Assembly: GCA_035288405.1 (NCBI GenBank) | Contig: DATEAK010000007.1 | Location: 1-17,417 of the forward strand | Origin: JACPSX01 sp035288405 [NCBI: bacterium] | GTDB lineage: Bacteria; JACPSX01 | Length of the DNA: 17,417 nt | Direction of reading: 5' to 3' | Shown here: positions 1 through 7,989 of the stretch, piece after piece | How positions within the stretch are numbered: the first letter of the stretch is position 1 | Layout: every line of letters starts with the position of its first letter | Position numbers and translations under genes: made by a program | Notes under the pieces: generated by a model | What the model saw: only the letters and a program-made list of their open reading frames with translations | The model's database searches: none | Told to the model about the DNA's origin: nothing

Positions 1-1
1 A

Positions 2-1207
2 GTGGTTATTGACAAGGACATAGATGCCTGGAAGGTGATCCCCATGATCTCCCACACCAAGAGAGATCCCGGGCGCACACTGGGCGGCGGGAATACGCTG
101 GTGACGGGCAAATATTTTTGGGGCGGGACACACATCAGTTACAACCGCATGAACTTCCGCGGACCCAATTTCTCCAGCTTCCAGATTTCTCCGGGTTCCC
201 ACACAGATATGATTGCTACGGAGTGGTACCGCAAGGAGCCGATCCCCATGACGATCAATATGGGGGTGCCCCCCGCCTGCACGCTGATGGCGGGAGCGGG
301 TTTCGTTTATATGATCCTGCACAAGGGTTCTGATGAGCTGGGCGTGGCGGGAGCCATGCAGGGTTCTCCCATCGAGATCGTCAAGGCCCGCACCGTGGAT
401 GCCTACTCCATCGCTCAGGCTGAGTATGTTATCGAGGGGTATCTGGATACGACTCAGAAAGTCTGGGAGAGCGAGGAAGCCGAGAGGACCGGAAAACAGG
501 GAGTCTATCCGTTCCATCCGGAATGGTCCGGATACATGGGTAAGGCCTACCGGACTTACAAGTTCGTGGTGACTGCCATCACTCACAGGGCCGAGAAGCC
601 GATTTATTACCCGCTCGTCGTGCACGGGTTCGACGATCATTACATCGACGTCATGATGCGGGAAGCCTGCTTCCTCGAGCTTGCCGATCGGATCAGCCCC
701 GGTCTCTGTGTGGATACCCACATTCCCATGTCCATGACCGATTGGGGCGGAGCGATCTTCCAGATCAACAAGCGGCGCCAGCGCGACGAAGGCTTGCAGC
801 GCAACATTCTCTCCGCGGCTCTTTCCTCTTCCTTGGGAATGAGAATGGCGATCGCAGTCGATACGGACATCGACATCTACAATGTGGAAGATGTCATGTG
901 GGCGCTGGTAACCCGCACGACTCCCTACCATATCCAGCCGGTTTGCCAGGGTGGATTCGGTCAGACCTTCCAGCCCGCCGAGAGAAGCTCGGCTGGAGAT
1001 CGGGACTGGACTCAGACGAACATCCGCTTTTCGGGCGGGATGGCGGTCGACGCCACGGTCCCGTTCCAGTACCGGGAGGCGTTTCAGAGACCCCCGTACC
1101 CGATCGAGGTGGCGGATCTAAGCAGGTGGTTCAGCAAGCAGCAGATTGAAAAGGCCAAAGAGGGGATGACGGAATACGGCAAGTATCTGGCCCAGACGGG
1201 ATTCTAG
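2..1207 (+). CDS. UbiD-family decarboxylase, divergent, 5' end cut by the window edge (possible aroyl-CoA/phthaloyl-CoA decarboxylase type)
   Basis: The last 401 codons of a UbiD-fold decarboxylase; roughly 100 N-terminal residues lie outside the window, so the true start is not visible. UbiD enzymes use prenylated FMN for reversible non-oxidative decarboxylation of aromatic or unsaturated acids. Against the two canonical UbiDs further right, the catalytic Arg is R49 of the fragment (in SYNRM), and the metal ligands align as H44 (Asn in canonical enzymes), H67 and E112. The canonical EGPFGE catalytic motif is replaced by VYPFHPEWSGYMG: the second Glu is kept (E174) but the first is gone. This points to a separate subfamily rather than a ring-hydroxybenzoate decarboxylase. 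Two CaiB-type CoA-transferase genes and ubiX follow, the combination known for phthaloyl-CoA decarboxylase. Family is secure; substrate is inference. A terminator follows the stop by 24 bases. Confidence 0.85.
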   Translation: MVIDKDIDAWKVIPMISHTKRDPGRTLGGGNTLVTGKYFWGGTHISYNRMNFRGPNFSSFQISPGSHTDMIATEWYRKEPIPMTINMGVPPACTLMAGAGFVYMILHKGSDELGVAGAMQGSPIEIVKARTVDAYSIAQAEYVIEGYLDTTQKVWESEEAERTGKQGVYPFHPEWSGYMGKAYRTYKFVVTAITHRAEKPIYYPLVVHGFDDHYIDVMMREACFLELADRISPGLCVDTHIPMSMTDWGGAIFQINKRRQRDEGLQRNILSAALSSSLGMRMAIAVDTDIDIYNVEDVMWALVTRTTPYHIQPVCQGGFGQTFQPAERSSAGDRDWTQTNIRFSGGMAVDATVPFQYREAFQRPPYPIEVADLSRWFSKQQIEKAKEGMTEYGKYLAQTGF

Positions 1208-1231
1208 TGGAATTTCAGCGAATATCAGACA

Positions 1232-1263
1232 AGAGGCAGGGAACAATCCCTGCCTCTCGTTTT
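1232..1263 (+). terminator. Rho-independent terminator after the first UbiD gene
   Basis: An 11-bp perfect inverted repeat (AGAGGCAGGGA at 1232-1242, complement at 1247-1257) with an ACAA loop, followed two bases later by TTTT at 1260-1263. It lies 24 bases after the UbiD stop and 55 bases before the CoA-transferase start. It should end or attenuate transcription between these two genes. Confidence 0.85.
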
Positions 1264-1318
1264 GTGTCGGTGTTCCGAGTGCAGGCAGGATAGATTCAGG
1301 CGGAGGGAGAGCCGGGCG

Positions 1319-2587
1319 ATGGATAAGGTTTCGAAGCAGCCTGAGGGAATCTTAGCTCCTTATCGGGTTCTCGATCTGACCGACGATCTCGGTTTTCTGT
1401 GTGGAAAAATTCTGGGGGATATGGGGGCCGATGTTATTAAGGTGGAACCCCCCGGAGGCGATCCTTCCCGGAATATTGGCCCGTTTGTGGACGGTGTCCT
1501 CGATCCGGAAAAGAGTCTCTACTGGTTTGCGTACAACACCAGCAAGCGCGGGATCACCCTCAACCTTACCGAGAGAACAGGTCAGGAACTCTTCAAACGT
1601 CTGGCCAGGAAGGCTGATTTCGTCATTGAATCTTTTCCTCCGGGGACAGTGGAGAGTTGGGGGCTTGGTTACGAGACTCTGAAGCGGGAAAACCCTCGGA
1701 TCCTCCTTACCTCCGTCACATTTTTTGGTCAAACGGGACCCTATAGCCGTTATAAAGCTTCCGACATCGAAATTATGGCCACGTCGGGAGCCATGTCGCT
1801 GTCCGGCGAGAGAAACGGGCCGCCTCTCAGGATTTCATTCCCCCAGTCTGCGATGTGGACCGGCATGCACGCGGCGGCGGGGACGCTTCTGGCTCATTAC
1901 GAGCGCGAGCTGAGTGGCGAGGGCCAACACGTGGATGTGTCGGCTCAGGCAAGCACCCTTTCCTCCTTGGCTCACGCTCCTGCCTGTTGGGATTTGAACC
2001 GGGATGACCCACACCGGGAAGGCATCCTGATGACGGGGCGCAGTATTACAGGGGCCGTGATGCAAGTGTTCTGGCCGTGCCAGGATGGATACATTAATTT
2101 TATTGTCTATGGGGGCCCGGCCGGCCGCAAGACGAACCTGGAGCTCGTGAAGTGGATGGACAGCAAAGGGATGGCTCCCGCCTATCTCAAAGAGATTGAT
2201 TGGGACAAGTTCGACATTTCCACAGCGACGCAGGAGCAAATCGACGCCATCGAGAAACCCGCCGGGGAATTCCTTAAAACATTAACCAAAGCCGAGTACT
2301 TCGCCGGCGTCGTGGAGAGAGGCATGCTCGGATACCCGGTCCAGAACCCGGAAGATATCTTCAACGATCCCCAACTGGAGGCCAGGAACTTTTGGGTGAG
2401 CCTGCCTCATCCTGAGCTGGGGCGAGAGATTCCCTATCCTGGTGCGGCGGCCCTTTTCTCGCAGGGGAGTTGCACTCCCCGCTGCAGGGCCCCGCTGATC
2501 GGGGAGCACAATCGCGAGATCTATGAAGGGGAGTTGGGTCTCAGTCACGAGGAACTGACGATTCTCAAGCAAGCGGGCGTCATTTGA
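1319..2587 (+). CDS. CaiB/BaiF (class III) CoA-transferase, subunit lacking the catalytic Asp
   Basis: A 422-residue class III CoA-transferase. Family features include the N-terminal GDMGADVIKVE segment (residues 33-43), NTSKRGITLNL (73-83), and the GEGQHVDVS segment after the active-site helix. Members move CoA between acids through an aspartyl-CoA thioester. Aligned to the formyl-CoA transferase active-site segment (DSNTGMH), this protein reads AMWTGMH, so the catalytic Asp is Ala178 (codon GCG at 1850-1852). It is therefore probably the non-catalytic partner of the next gene, 27 bases downstream, as in the two-subunit enzymes for benzylsuccinate and phthalate. I chose ATG 1319, preceded by GGAGGGAG at 1302-1309; a longer frame starting at 1262 would begin inside the terminator tail. 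Substrate (phthalate or another aromatic acid) is inferred from context. Confidence 0.9.
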   Translation: MDKVSKQPEGILAPYRVLDLTDDLGFLCGKILGDMGADVIKVEPPGGDPSRNIGPFVDGVLDPEKSLYWFAYNTSKRGITLNLTERTGQELFKRLARKADFVIESFPPGTVESWGLGYETLKRENPRILLTSVTFFGQTGPYSRYKASDIEIMATSGAMSLSGERNGPPLRISFPQSAMWTGMHAAAGTLLAHYERELSGEGQHVDVSAQASTLSSLAHAPACWDLNRDDPHREGILMTGRSITGAVMQVFWPCQDGYINFIVYGGPAGRKTNLELVKWMDSKGMAPAYLKEIDWDKFDISTATQEQIDAIEKPAGEFLKTLTKAEYFAGVVERGMLGYPVQNPEDIFNDPQLEARNFWVSLPHPELGREIPYPGAAALFSQGSCTPRCRAPLIGEHNREIYEGELGLSHEELTILKQAGVI

Positions 2588-2614
2588 CCCCGCGTTGAAA
2601 GAGGTAAGATCGCC

Positions 2615-3832
2615 ATGGCAAAGCGGGCCCTGGAAGGAATCAAGGTGGTGGAGTTTGCCGCCTTTGCGGCGGGACCCGGGATCGGCAAGCACCTGGCTGA
2701 TCATGGCGCCCAGGTGATCCGAGTCGAGTCCAGGAGCCGCCCCGATGGATTTCGAACTCATTATCCTCCCTTCAAGGACAACAAACCGGGGCTGAACCGG
2801 TCGGGCTGCTTCTCTTTCTTCAACAATAACAAATACAGCGTAACCATCAATCTCAAGGTCCCGGGGGCAGTGGAGCTGGCTAAGCGCTTGGTGGCGCGAG
2901 CGGATATCGTCATTGAAAACATGACCCCGGGCACGATCGGACGCTTGGGACTGGGATATCAGGAGCTGATCAAGGTGAAACCCGACCTGATCATGCTCAG
3001 TACTTGCAATCAAGGGCAAACCGGGCCTCACGCTTCCCATCCCGGCTTCGGATCCCACCTTTCTTCATTGAGCGGATTTAGTCACTTTACGGGGTATCCG
3101 GGAAAAACCCCGCTGCTGCTTTATGGCCCCTACATTGATTTTATCGGTGAAGGATATGGGTTAATCTGTATTCTTGCGGCCCTGGACTATCGCAGACGTA
3201 CCGGGAAAGGCACCTTCATCGACTGCGCTCAGTACGAGAACGGCGTCCAGTTTCTCATTCCTGCCATGCTCCACTTTACAGTAAACGGCAAAATCATGGA
3301 ACGCATGGGCAACCGCCATCCAGCGGCGGCCCCCTGTGGTGCCTTCCCTTGCCAGGGGGATGACCAATGGTGTGCCTTGAGTGTGTTTGCAGACGGCGAA
3401 TGGCAGGCCTTGCGTAAGGTTATGGGGAATCCCTCCTGGGCCCTGGATCCCAAATTTGACACGGTCCTGGGTCGCAAGAAGCATGAGGACGAACTGGAGG
3501 AAAAGATCGCCGGATGGACCCGGCTTTTGACGCGGGAGGATCTCATGGAGAACCTCCAAAACGTCGGGATTCGGGCGGGCATCGTAAATACCATGGGGGG
3601 ACTGTTCAGCGATTTGCAGCTTGATCATCGCAAGTTCTGGCGCGGCATCAACCATGCGGAGATGGGCTGGCACCATTATAAGACGGGGTCGTTTTTCCTC
3701 ACGAAAACTCCCCCAGAGGTGACCATGCCGGCACCTTGTTTGGGGGAGCACAACCGTTACGTGTTCCTTGAAGTTCTGGGGATGGCCGAAACAGAGTTCG
3801 AGGAACTGGTCTCACGGGGCGTTGTCGAATAA
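2615..3832 (+). CDS. CaiB/BaiF (class III) CoA-transferase, catalytic subunit
   Basis: A 405-residue class III CoA-transferase, homologous to the preceding gene. It carries LADHGAQVIRVES (27-39), NNKYSVTINL (71-80) and the active-site segment PYIDFIGEG, in which Asp175 (codon 3137-3139) aligns with the catalytic Asp that forms the aspartyl-CoA thioester. The C-terminal part has the CaiB small-domain pattern ending in PAPCLGEHNRYV. GAAAGAGG at 2597-2604 precedes ATG 2615. Together with the upstream Asp-less paralogue it probably forms a heteromeric succinyl-CoA (or other CoA donor):aromatic acid CoA-transferase, cytoplasmic, supplying the CoA thioester for the UbiD-type decarboxylase. Donor and acceptor cannot be read from the sequence. 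Benzylsuccinate-type or carnitine-type CoA-transferase is the alternative, made less likely by the UbiD/UbiX neighbours. Confidence 0.92.
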   Translation: MAKRALEGIKVVEFAAFAAGPGIGKHLADHGAQVIRVESRSRPDGFRTHYPPFKDNKPGLNRSGCFSFFNNNKYSVTINLKVPGAVELAKRLVARADIVIENMTPGTIGRLGLGYQELIKVKPDLIMLSTCNQGQTGPHASHPGFGSHLSSLSGFSHFTGYPGKTPLLLYGPYIDFIGEGYGLICILAALDYRRRTGKGTFIDCAQYENGVQFLIPAMLHFTVNGKIMERMGNRHPAAAPCGAFPCQGDDQWCALSVFADGEWQALRKVMGNPSWALDPKFDTVLGRKKHEDELEEKIAGWTRLLTREDLMENLQNVGIRAGIVNTMGGLFSDLQLDHRKFWRGINHAEMGWHHYKTGSFFLTKTPPEVTMPAPCLGEHNRYVFLEVLGMAETEFEELVSRGVVE

Positions 3833-3846
3833 ATCGTGGGACTTTC

Positions 3847-3875
3847 TTGACAACGGTGTCTGAAACGGATAAAAG
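3847..3875 (+). promoter_or_regulatory. Candidate sigma70 promoter for ubiX
   Basis: A perfect TTGACA (3847-3852) is followed after 17 bases by TAAAAG (3870-3875, four of six consensus bases). Transcription would start near 3882 and give a leader of about 45 bases to ATG 3926. It lies in the 93-base gap after the CoA-transferase gene, so ubiX could be expressed separately from it. Confidence 0.5.
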
Positions 3876-3925
3876 GTCCAAATAAACCGTACTAGCCAAA
3901 CGTCTCAAGAAAAATAAAGAAGGCA

Positions 3926-4534
3926 ATGATGCCAGAAGGGTCGGAGCAAAAGAGCCGTGTTCGTAGGTTGACGGTGGCCATCTCCGGGGCTTCCGGGGCG
4001 ATTTACGGAGTGCGGCTTCTGGAGGCCCTGCAGGGTACCGATATCGAAACCCACCTGCTGTTATCGAAGCCCGGAGAGCGCACGGTGGTGGAGGAGACGG
4101 GCTATCGGCTGGATCGGGTGAAAGCCATGGCTACTGTGGTTCACAACATCCACGATATCGGGGCAAGCATCGCCAGCGGTTCCTATAAAACCATGGGAAT
4201 GGTCATTGCGCCCTGTTCCATCCATACTCTCTCCGCGATTACCTACGGCATTACGGATAACCTGATGACCCGGGCCGCCGATGTGGTTCTCAAGGAGCAC
4301 CGGAAGCTGGTCTTGCTGGTGCGCGAGACACCACTCCACGTTGGACACCTTCGTACTATGCTAGCCGCAGCCGAAATGGGAGCCATTATCCTCCCCCCGG
4401 TACCGGCGTTTTACAGTTTGCCGAAGACCCTTACAGATATGATTAATCACACGGTTGGAAGGGTCTTGGATCATTACGATATCGATCACCGCCTGGTGAA
4501 TCGTTGGGGGGAAGAAAAACCTGAAGAGCCCTAG
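3926..4534 (+). CDS. ubiX: UbiX flavin prenyltransferase
   Basis: A 202-residue UbiX/Pad1 family protein that joins a dimethylallyl group from DMAP to reduced FMN to make prenyl-FMN, the cofactor of UbiD enzymes. Visible family motifs are GASGAIYG (21-28), the SK..E segment (47-56), ASGSYKTMGMVIAPCS (83-98), RAADVVLKEHRK (116-127), RETPL (133-137) and PAFYSLP (160-166). K123, R133, E134, Y163 and R179 fall at the spacing of the DMAP-phosphate-binding residues of Pseudomonas UbiX (recalled as K129, R139, E140, Y169, R185), so the enzyme looks active. The full usual length is present plus a short charged N-terminus. AAGAAGG precedes the double ATG at 3926/3929; either could be used. It would serve all three UbiD genes in the window. 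Confidence 0.96.
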   Translation: MMPEGSEQKSRVRRLTVAISGASGAIYGVRLLEALQGTDIETHLLLSKPGERTVVEETGYRLDRVKAMATVVHNIHDIGASIASGSYKTMGMVIAPCSIHTLSAITYGITDNLMTRAADVVLKEHRKLVLLVRETPLHVGHLRTMLAAAEMGAIILPPVPAFYSLPKTLTDMINHTVGRVLDHYDIDHRLVNRWGEEKPEEP

Positions 4535-4731
4535 AATTCGGGGCAATAGGAAGCTTCTTTTTCGCTGGACTGTATACCGGCAAAAATGTACCATTGCACT
4601 TCATTCTAATTCACGGAAAACAGCGAGAATGGCCGGTTCAGGGGGGCTCGGAGGGGAAGGTGCATATCTGGGCCCGGTCATTATCCAAGCACTTAACGAG
4701 CACCATTTAGACTTCTCAAGGGAGGAAAATC

Positions 4732-5577
4732 ATGGCGGATGAGACCAAAGAAGAGGTATTGCTCGACATCTCCGTCAAGGATGCGTCGGGGCTCTACAAG
4801 TTTTACCTGAACAACGAGCGGCTCATCATCGGGGTTGTTGGGGTATTCCTGTTCCTGTTCATTTGGGAATACGTGGGGGCCATTGGAGAGCTCGTCAACC
4901 CGATCTTTATGAGCGCCCCCTCGCGCATCATTAAAGCGGGCTATGCGATGTTCGCCTCCGGGGAGATTTATAATGACCTGCGGGTAAGCGGATTGGAGCT
5001 GGCTTACGGCTTCGGGCTTGCCATCGTGACGGCGATTCCCCTAGGCTTGGCGGCGGGCTGGTACCGGCGCCTGAACTATGCGGTGGACCCCTTTCTGGAT
5101 GCGCTCAATGCGACCCCCCGGGTGGCGCTGCTGCCCTTGATCATCATCTGGGTGGGCATTGGGATCATGTCCAAGGTGGTCATCGTCTACCTGGGGGCGT
5201 TTTTCCCTATCATCATCAACACGCTGGCCGGGGTGAGAACGACGGATGTTCGCCTTCTGAAGGCGGCCCGCAGTTTTAAGTCGAACGATGCGCAGATTTT
5301 CAAGACCGTGATTTTGCCCAGCACGGTGCCCTTTATCATGTCGGGATTGCGGCAGGGACTGGGGAGAGCGTTGGTGGGCGTCGTGGTGGGAGAGTTGTAC
5401 GCGGCGACGGCGGGCATTGGGTTCATGATCACGGTGGCGGGGGCCACTTTCCAGACGGACAAAGTCTTCGTAGGAGTGATTATCGTTGCCGCCGCCGGGG
5501 TGGCGCTCACCAAGATTATCGCCGCCTTTGAGCGCCGCTTCGACAAGTGGCGGCCCGGTTTTGAGGGTGTGCAGTAA
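4732..5577 (+). CDS. ABC transporter permease, TauC/SsuC type
   Basis: A 281-residue inner-membrane permease of the nitrate/sulfonate/taurine importer group (BPD_transp_1 domain). A hydrophilic N-terminus of about 30 residues precedes a first membrane helix (31-50). Further hydrophobic segments lie near 87-108, 131-168, 211-230 and 245-266. The cytoplasmic EAA loop that docks on the ATPase is seen as KAARSFKSNDAQIF (177-190) followed by VILPSTVPFIMSGLR. A strong GGGAGG site precedes ATG 4732. The ATPase gene follows 75 bases later and the two form an importer. Its position between ubiX and the UbiD genes suggests an aromatic carboxylate or related anion as substrate, which is inference. No periplasmic binding protein is in the window. 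The 197-base gap before the gene shows no convincing promoter. Confidence 0.93.
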   Translation: MADETKEEVLLDISVKDASGLYKFYLNNERLIIGVVGVFLFLFIWEYVGAIGELVNPIFMSAPSRIIKAGYAMFASGEIYNDLRVSGLELAYGFGLAIVTAIPLGLAAGWYRRLNYAVDPFLDALNATPRVALLPLIIIWVGIGIMSKVVIVYLGAFFPIIINTLAGVRTTDVRLLKAARSFKSNDAQIFKTVILPSTVPFIMSGLRQGLGRALVGVVVGELYAATAGIGFMITVAGATFQTDKVFVGVIIVAAAGVALTKIIAAFERRFDKWRPGFEGVQ

Positions 5578-5652
5578 TCATTGGTAATCTTGTGATGAGT
5601 TCGAAGTCGTGAAAATCGCCATTTCAACGGACGGGGGAGTGGAGAGGGAAAT

Positions 5653-6462
5653 ATGGCCCAAGCAAAACTACAGGCAGTAGGGGTTAGTCTGGAGTATTAC
5701 CAGCCTCGAACCGGAGGCAGGCTCTTGGCTCTGGACTCGGTCAATCTGTCGGTCCATGAGGGAGAATTCGTCAGCATCGTAGGACCGAGCGGCTGCGGGA
5801 AAACGACCTTCCTGAATATCGTCGATGGGTTGCTCGGTGCCACGGCCGGCAAAATTTATCTGAACGGAAAGGAAATTAACAGGCCTGACGTGGACCGGGC
5901 CGTGGTCTTCCAGGATGCGTCCCTATTGCCTTGGAGGACGGTGTTTAAGAACGTGATGTACGGTCTGGAATGCCAGGGACGCAACGACGAAGCCGGGGAA
6001 AAACGGGGCAAGGAGTTTATCCGGCTGGTAGGTCTTGGCGGGTTCGAGCACCACTTTCCCCACGAGCTTTCCGGGGGCATGCAGCAAAGGGTGAACTTGG
6101 CCCGGGCCCTGACCGTGGATCCGGAGATCCTGCTGATGGATGAACCGTTTGCCGCCCTGGATGCCCAGACTCGGGAGATGATGCAGGCTGAGCTGCTGCG
6201 AATCTGGGGGGAAACCAGAAAGACGGTGCTCTTCATCACTCACCAGATCAACGAAGCGGTCTTTCTCTCGGACCGGGTGATTGTGTTCAAGTCTCGACCG
6301 GGCAAGGTCAAGGAAACCGTGAAGGTTGACTTGCCCCGACCCCGTACCCTGCACTTAAAAAGGGATCGAGCCTTTCTGGATCTGGAAGACCAGGTCTGGA
6401 CACTGATCGAGGACGAGGTGAAGCGCACCATGGCGGCCGATCAGGTCGTTCACACCTTGTAG
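5653..6462 (+). CDS. ABC transporter ATP-binding protein, TauB/SsuB type
   Basis: A 269-residue nucleotide-binding subunit of the nitrate/sulfonate/taurine family. All ABC motifs are present and intact: Walker A GPSGCGKTT (44-52), Q-loop Gln87 in VVFQDASLLPW, signature LSGGMQQR (139-146), Walker B ILLMDE (159-164), D-loop AALD, and the switch histidine H197 in ITHQINEAV. It powers the permease encoded 75 bases upstream, on the cytoplasmic face of the membrane. The length and the C-terminal PRPRTLHLKRD segment are typical of this family. Start ATG 5653 follows a GAGAGGGAAAT site. Substrate is not determinable; context favours an aromatic acid. Confidence 0.95.
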   Translation: MAQAKLQAVGVSLEYYQPRTGGRLLALDSVNLSVHEGEFVSIVGPSGCGKTTFLNIVDGLLGATAGKIYLNGKEINRPDVDRAVVFQDASLLPWRTVFKNVMYGLECQGRNDEAGEKRGKEFIRLVGLGGFEHHFPHELSGGMQQRVNLARALTVDPEILLMDEPFAALDAQTREMMQAELLRIWGETRKTVLFITHQINEAVFLSDRVIVFKSRPGKVKETVKVDLPRPRTLHLKRDRAFLDLEDQVWTLIEDEVKRTMAADQVVHTL

Positions 6463-6551
6463 GGCCTCACAGGAGTTCTCCGCGTTTCCCTCATCTACCC
6501 CAGCGAGGGGTTGCCCGGAATACGCCTGCGTGTCACAGGAAGGGGTCTGTC

Positions 6552-7982
6552 ATGGGATCATACAAAGACCTTAGAGAGTGGCTCCAAAGGGTTCAGGAGT
6601 TCGGCGAACTGAAGGTCATTGAGGGTGCCCATTGGAACCTGGAGATGGGTACGATCTCCGAAATCATCTGCCAGGAGAAATCTCCGGTGCCGGCGATCCT
6701 CTTCGACCGGATAGTGGATTATTCCCCTGGATACCGGGTTCTCTTCGGACAGAATGCTTCCTTTAAGCGCATGGCCCTGAACCTCGGACTTCCTGTGGAC
6801 TTGACCAGCATGGCGCTGGTGACGGCGTTGCGGCGCAAGCTGGCCGAGATGAAACCGATTCCACCGCGCTTCGTATCGTCCGGTCCCGTGTGTGAGAATG
6901 TCTTGACCGGCGATCGTGTGGATCTTCTGAAATTTCCCGTCCCTTTCATGCATGAGTTGGACGGAGGACGTTACATCGGTACTGCCTGTCTGGTGATCAC
7001 CCGGGATCCCGACGAAGGGTGGGTGAATTTCGGCACCTATCGAGGGATGGTCCACGACAAAAACTCGATGGCGCTTTATATCTCTCCGGGGAAACATGGT
7101 CGCATGCAGCGGGATAAATATTTTGCCCGAAACGAACCCTGCCCGGTGGTAATTTGTGTCGGCCAGGACCCTCTTCTTTTCATGTCCGCGGGCAACGAGT
7201 CCGATTACGGACTTTCCGAATACGACTTCAGTGGAGGCCTGAAAGGGGAGCCCATCGAAGTCTTCGAGGGCCGGGAGACGGGTTTGCCGATTCCAGCCCA
7301 AGCCGAGATCGTCATCGAGGGGTTCATGGAACCCGGTGATGTGAAGGCCGAAGGACCCTTCGGAGAATGGACCGGCTACTATGCCAGCTCTACCAGGCCT
7401 GAGCCGGTGGTGCGGGTGAAGACGATTTATCACCGCAACGACCCGATCTTGTGCTGCGCCCGTCCGGGCCGGCCGCCTTCCGACTACTCGATTGCCAAGT
7501 GCCTGGTCAAATCGGCGCTGATTTGGGATCAGGTGGAGCGGGCCGGGATACCGAATGTTCGTGGCGTTTGGTGCCACGAGGCCGGGGGAGGGCGACTCCT
7601 CAATATCATCTCCATTGAGCAGGCATATCCAGGGCACGCCCGCCAGGCAGCTCTGGTGGCCTCTCAGGTTCACGCCGGAGCGTATCTGGGGCGGTATGTG
7701 ATCGTGGTCGATGAGGACATCGACCCGGCCGATACGTTTGACGTGTTGTGGGCCATCTCCACGCGCAGTGATCCGGAGACTTCCATCGACATTTTGCGGC
7801 GGTGCTGGAGCGGGCCGTTGGATCCTATATTCCCCAAAGGGAAAAAGGGCTTCAACTCGCGGGCGATCATCGATGCTTGCAGGCCTTACGAGTGGCGGCA
7901 GGATTTTCCGCCCGTGGCCGAATCGTCCCCGGAAGTTAGATCGCAGGTTTTGGAGAAATGGCGAAAGGTAATTTTCGAGTAG
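6552..7982 (+). CDS. UbiD-family decarboxylase, canonical active site (first paralogue)
   Basis: A full-length 476-residue UbiD-family (de)carboxylase dependent on prenyl-FMN. The catalytic triad is visible: R164 in GTYRGMV, and E267 and E272 in EGPFGEWTGYY, equivalent to R173, E277 and E282 of Aspergillus Fdc1. Probable metal ligands are N159, H182 and E223. The C-terminal half has the family segments RAGIPNVRGVWCHEAGGGR and DEDIDPADTFDVLWA. It is clearly paralogous to the UbiD at 8508-9932, sharing long identical stretches such as LDPI.PK...KGFNSRAIID. AGGAAGGGG precedes ATG 6552. The stop overlaps the presumed Shine-Dalgarno of the riboflavin-kinase-like gene 7 bases downstream, implying one transcript. 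Likely acts on an aromatic carboxylate; which one cannot be read. Confidence 0.95.
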   Translation: MGSYKDLREWLQRVQEFGELKVIEGAHWNLEMGTISEIICQEKSPVPAILFDRIVDYSPGYRVLFGQNASFKRMALNLGLPVDLTSMALVTALRRKLAEMKPIPPRFVSSGPVCENVLTGDRVDLLKFPVPFMHELDGGRYIGTACLVITRDPDEGWVNFGTYRGMVHDKNSMALYISPGKHGRMQRDKYFARNEPCPVVICVGQDPLLFMSAGNESDYGLSEYDFSGGLKGEPIEVFEGRETGLPIPAQAEIVIEGFMEPGDVKAEGPFGEWTGYYASSTRPEPVVRVKTIYHRNDPILCCARPGRPPSDYSIAKCLVKSALIWDQVERAGIPNVRGVWCHEAGGGRLLNIISIEQAYPGHARQAALVASQVHAGAYLGRYVIVVDEDIDPADTFDVLWAISTRSDPETSIDILRRCWSGPLDPIFPKGKKGFNSRAIIDACRPYEWRQDFPPVAESSPEVRSQVLEKWRKVIFE

Positions 7983-7989
7983 GATCCGG

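Noticed and set aside
1262-1318. A 19-residue N-terminal extension of the first CoA-transferase
   Set aside because: It would start within the terminator T-tract and lacks a ribosome binding site; ATG 1319 has GGAGGGAG upstream, and the family N-terminus begins after it.
2282-3058. A 258-codon minus-strand frame across the two CoA-transferase genes
   Set aside because: Antisense shadow spanning a gene junction, with no domain and no ribosome binding site.
4535-4731. A promoter in front of the ABC permease (TTGCAC near 4594)
   Set aside because: No -10 of acceptable quality lies at 16-18 bases; left unassigned.
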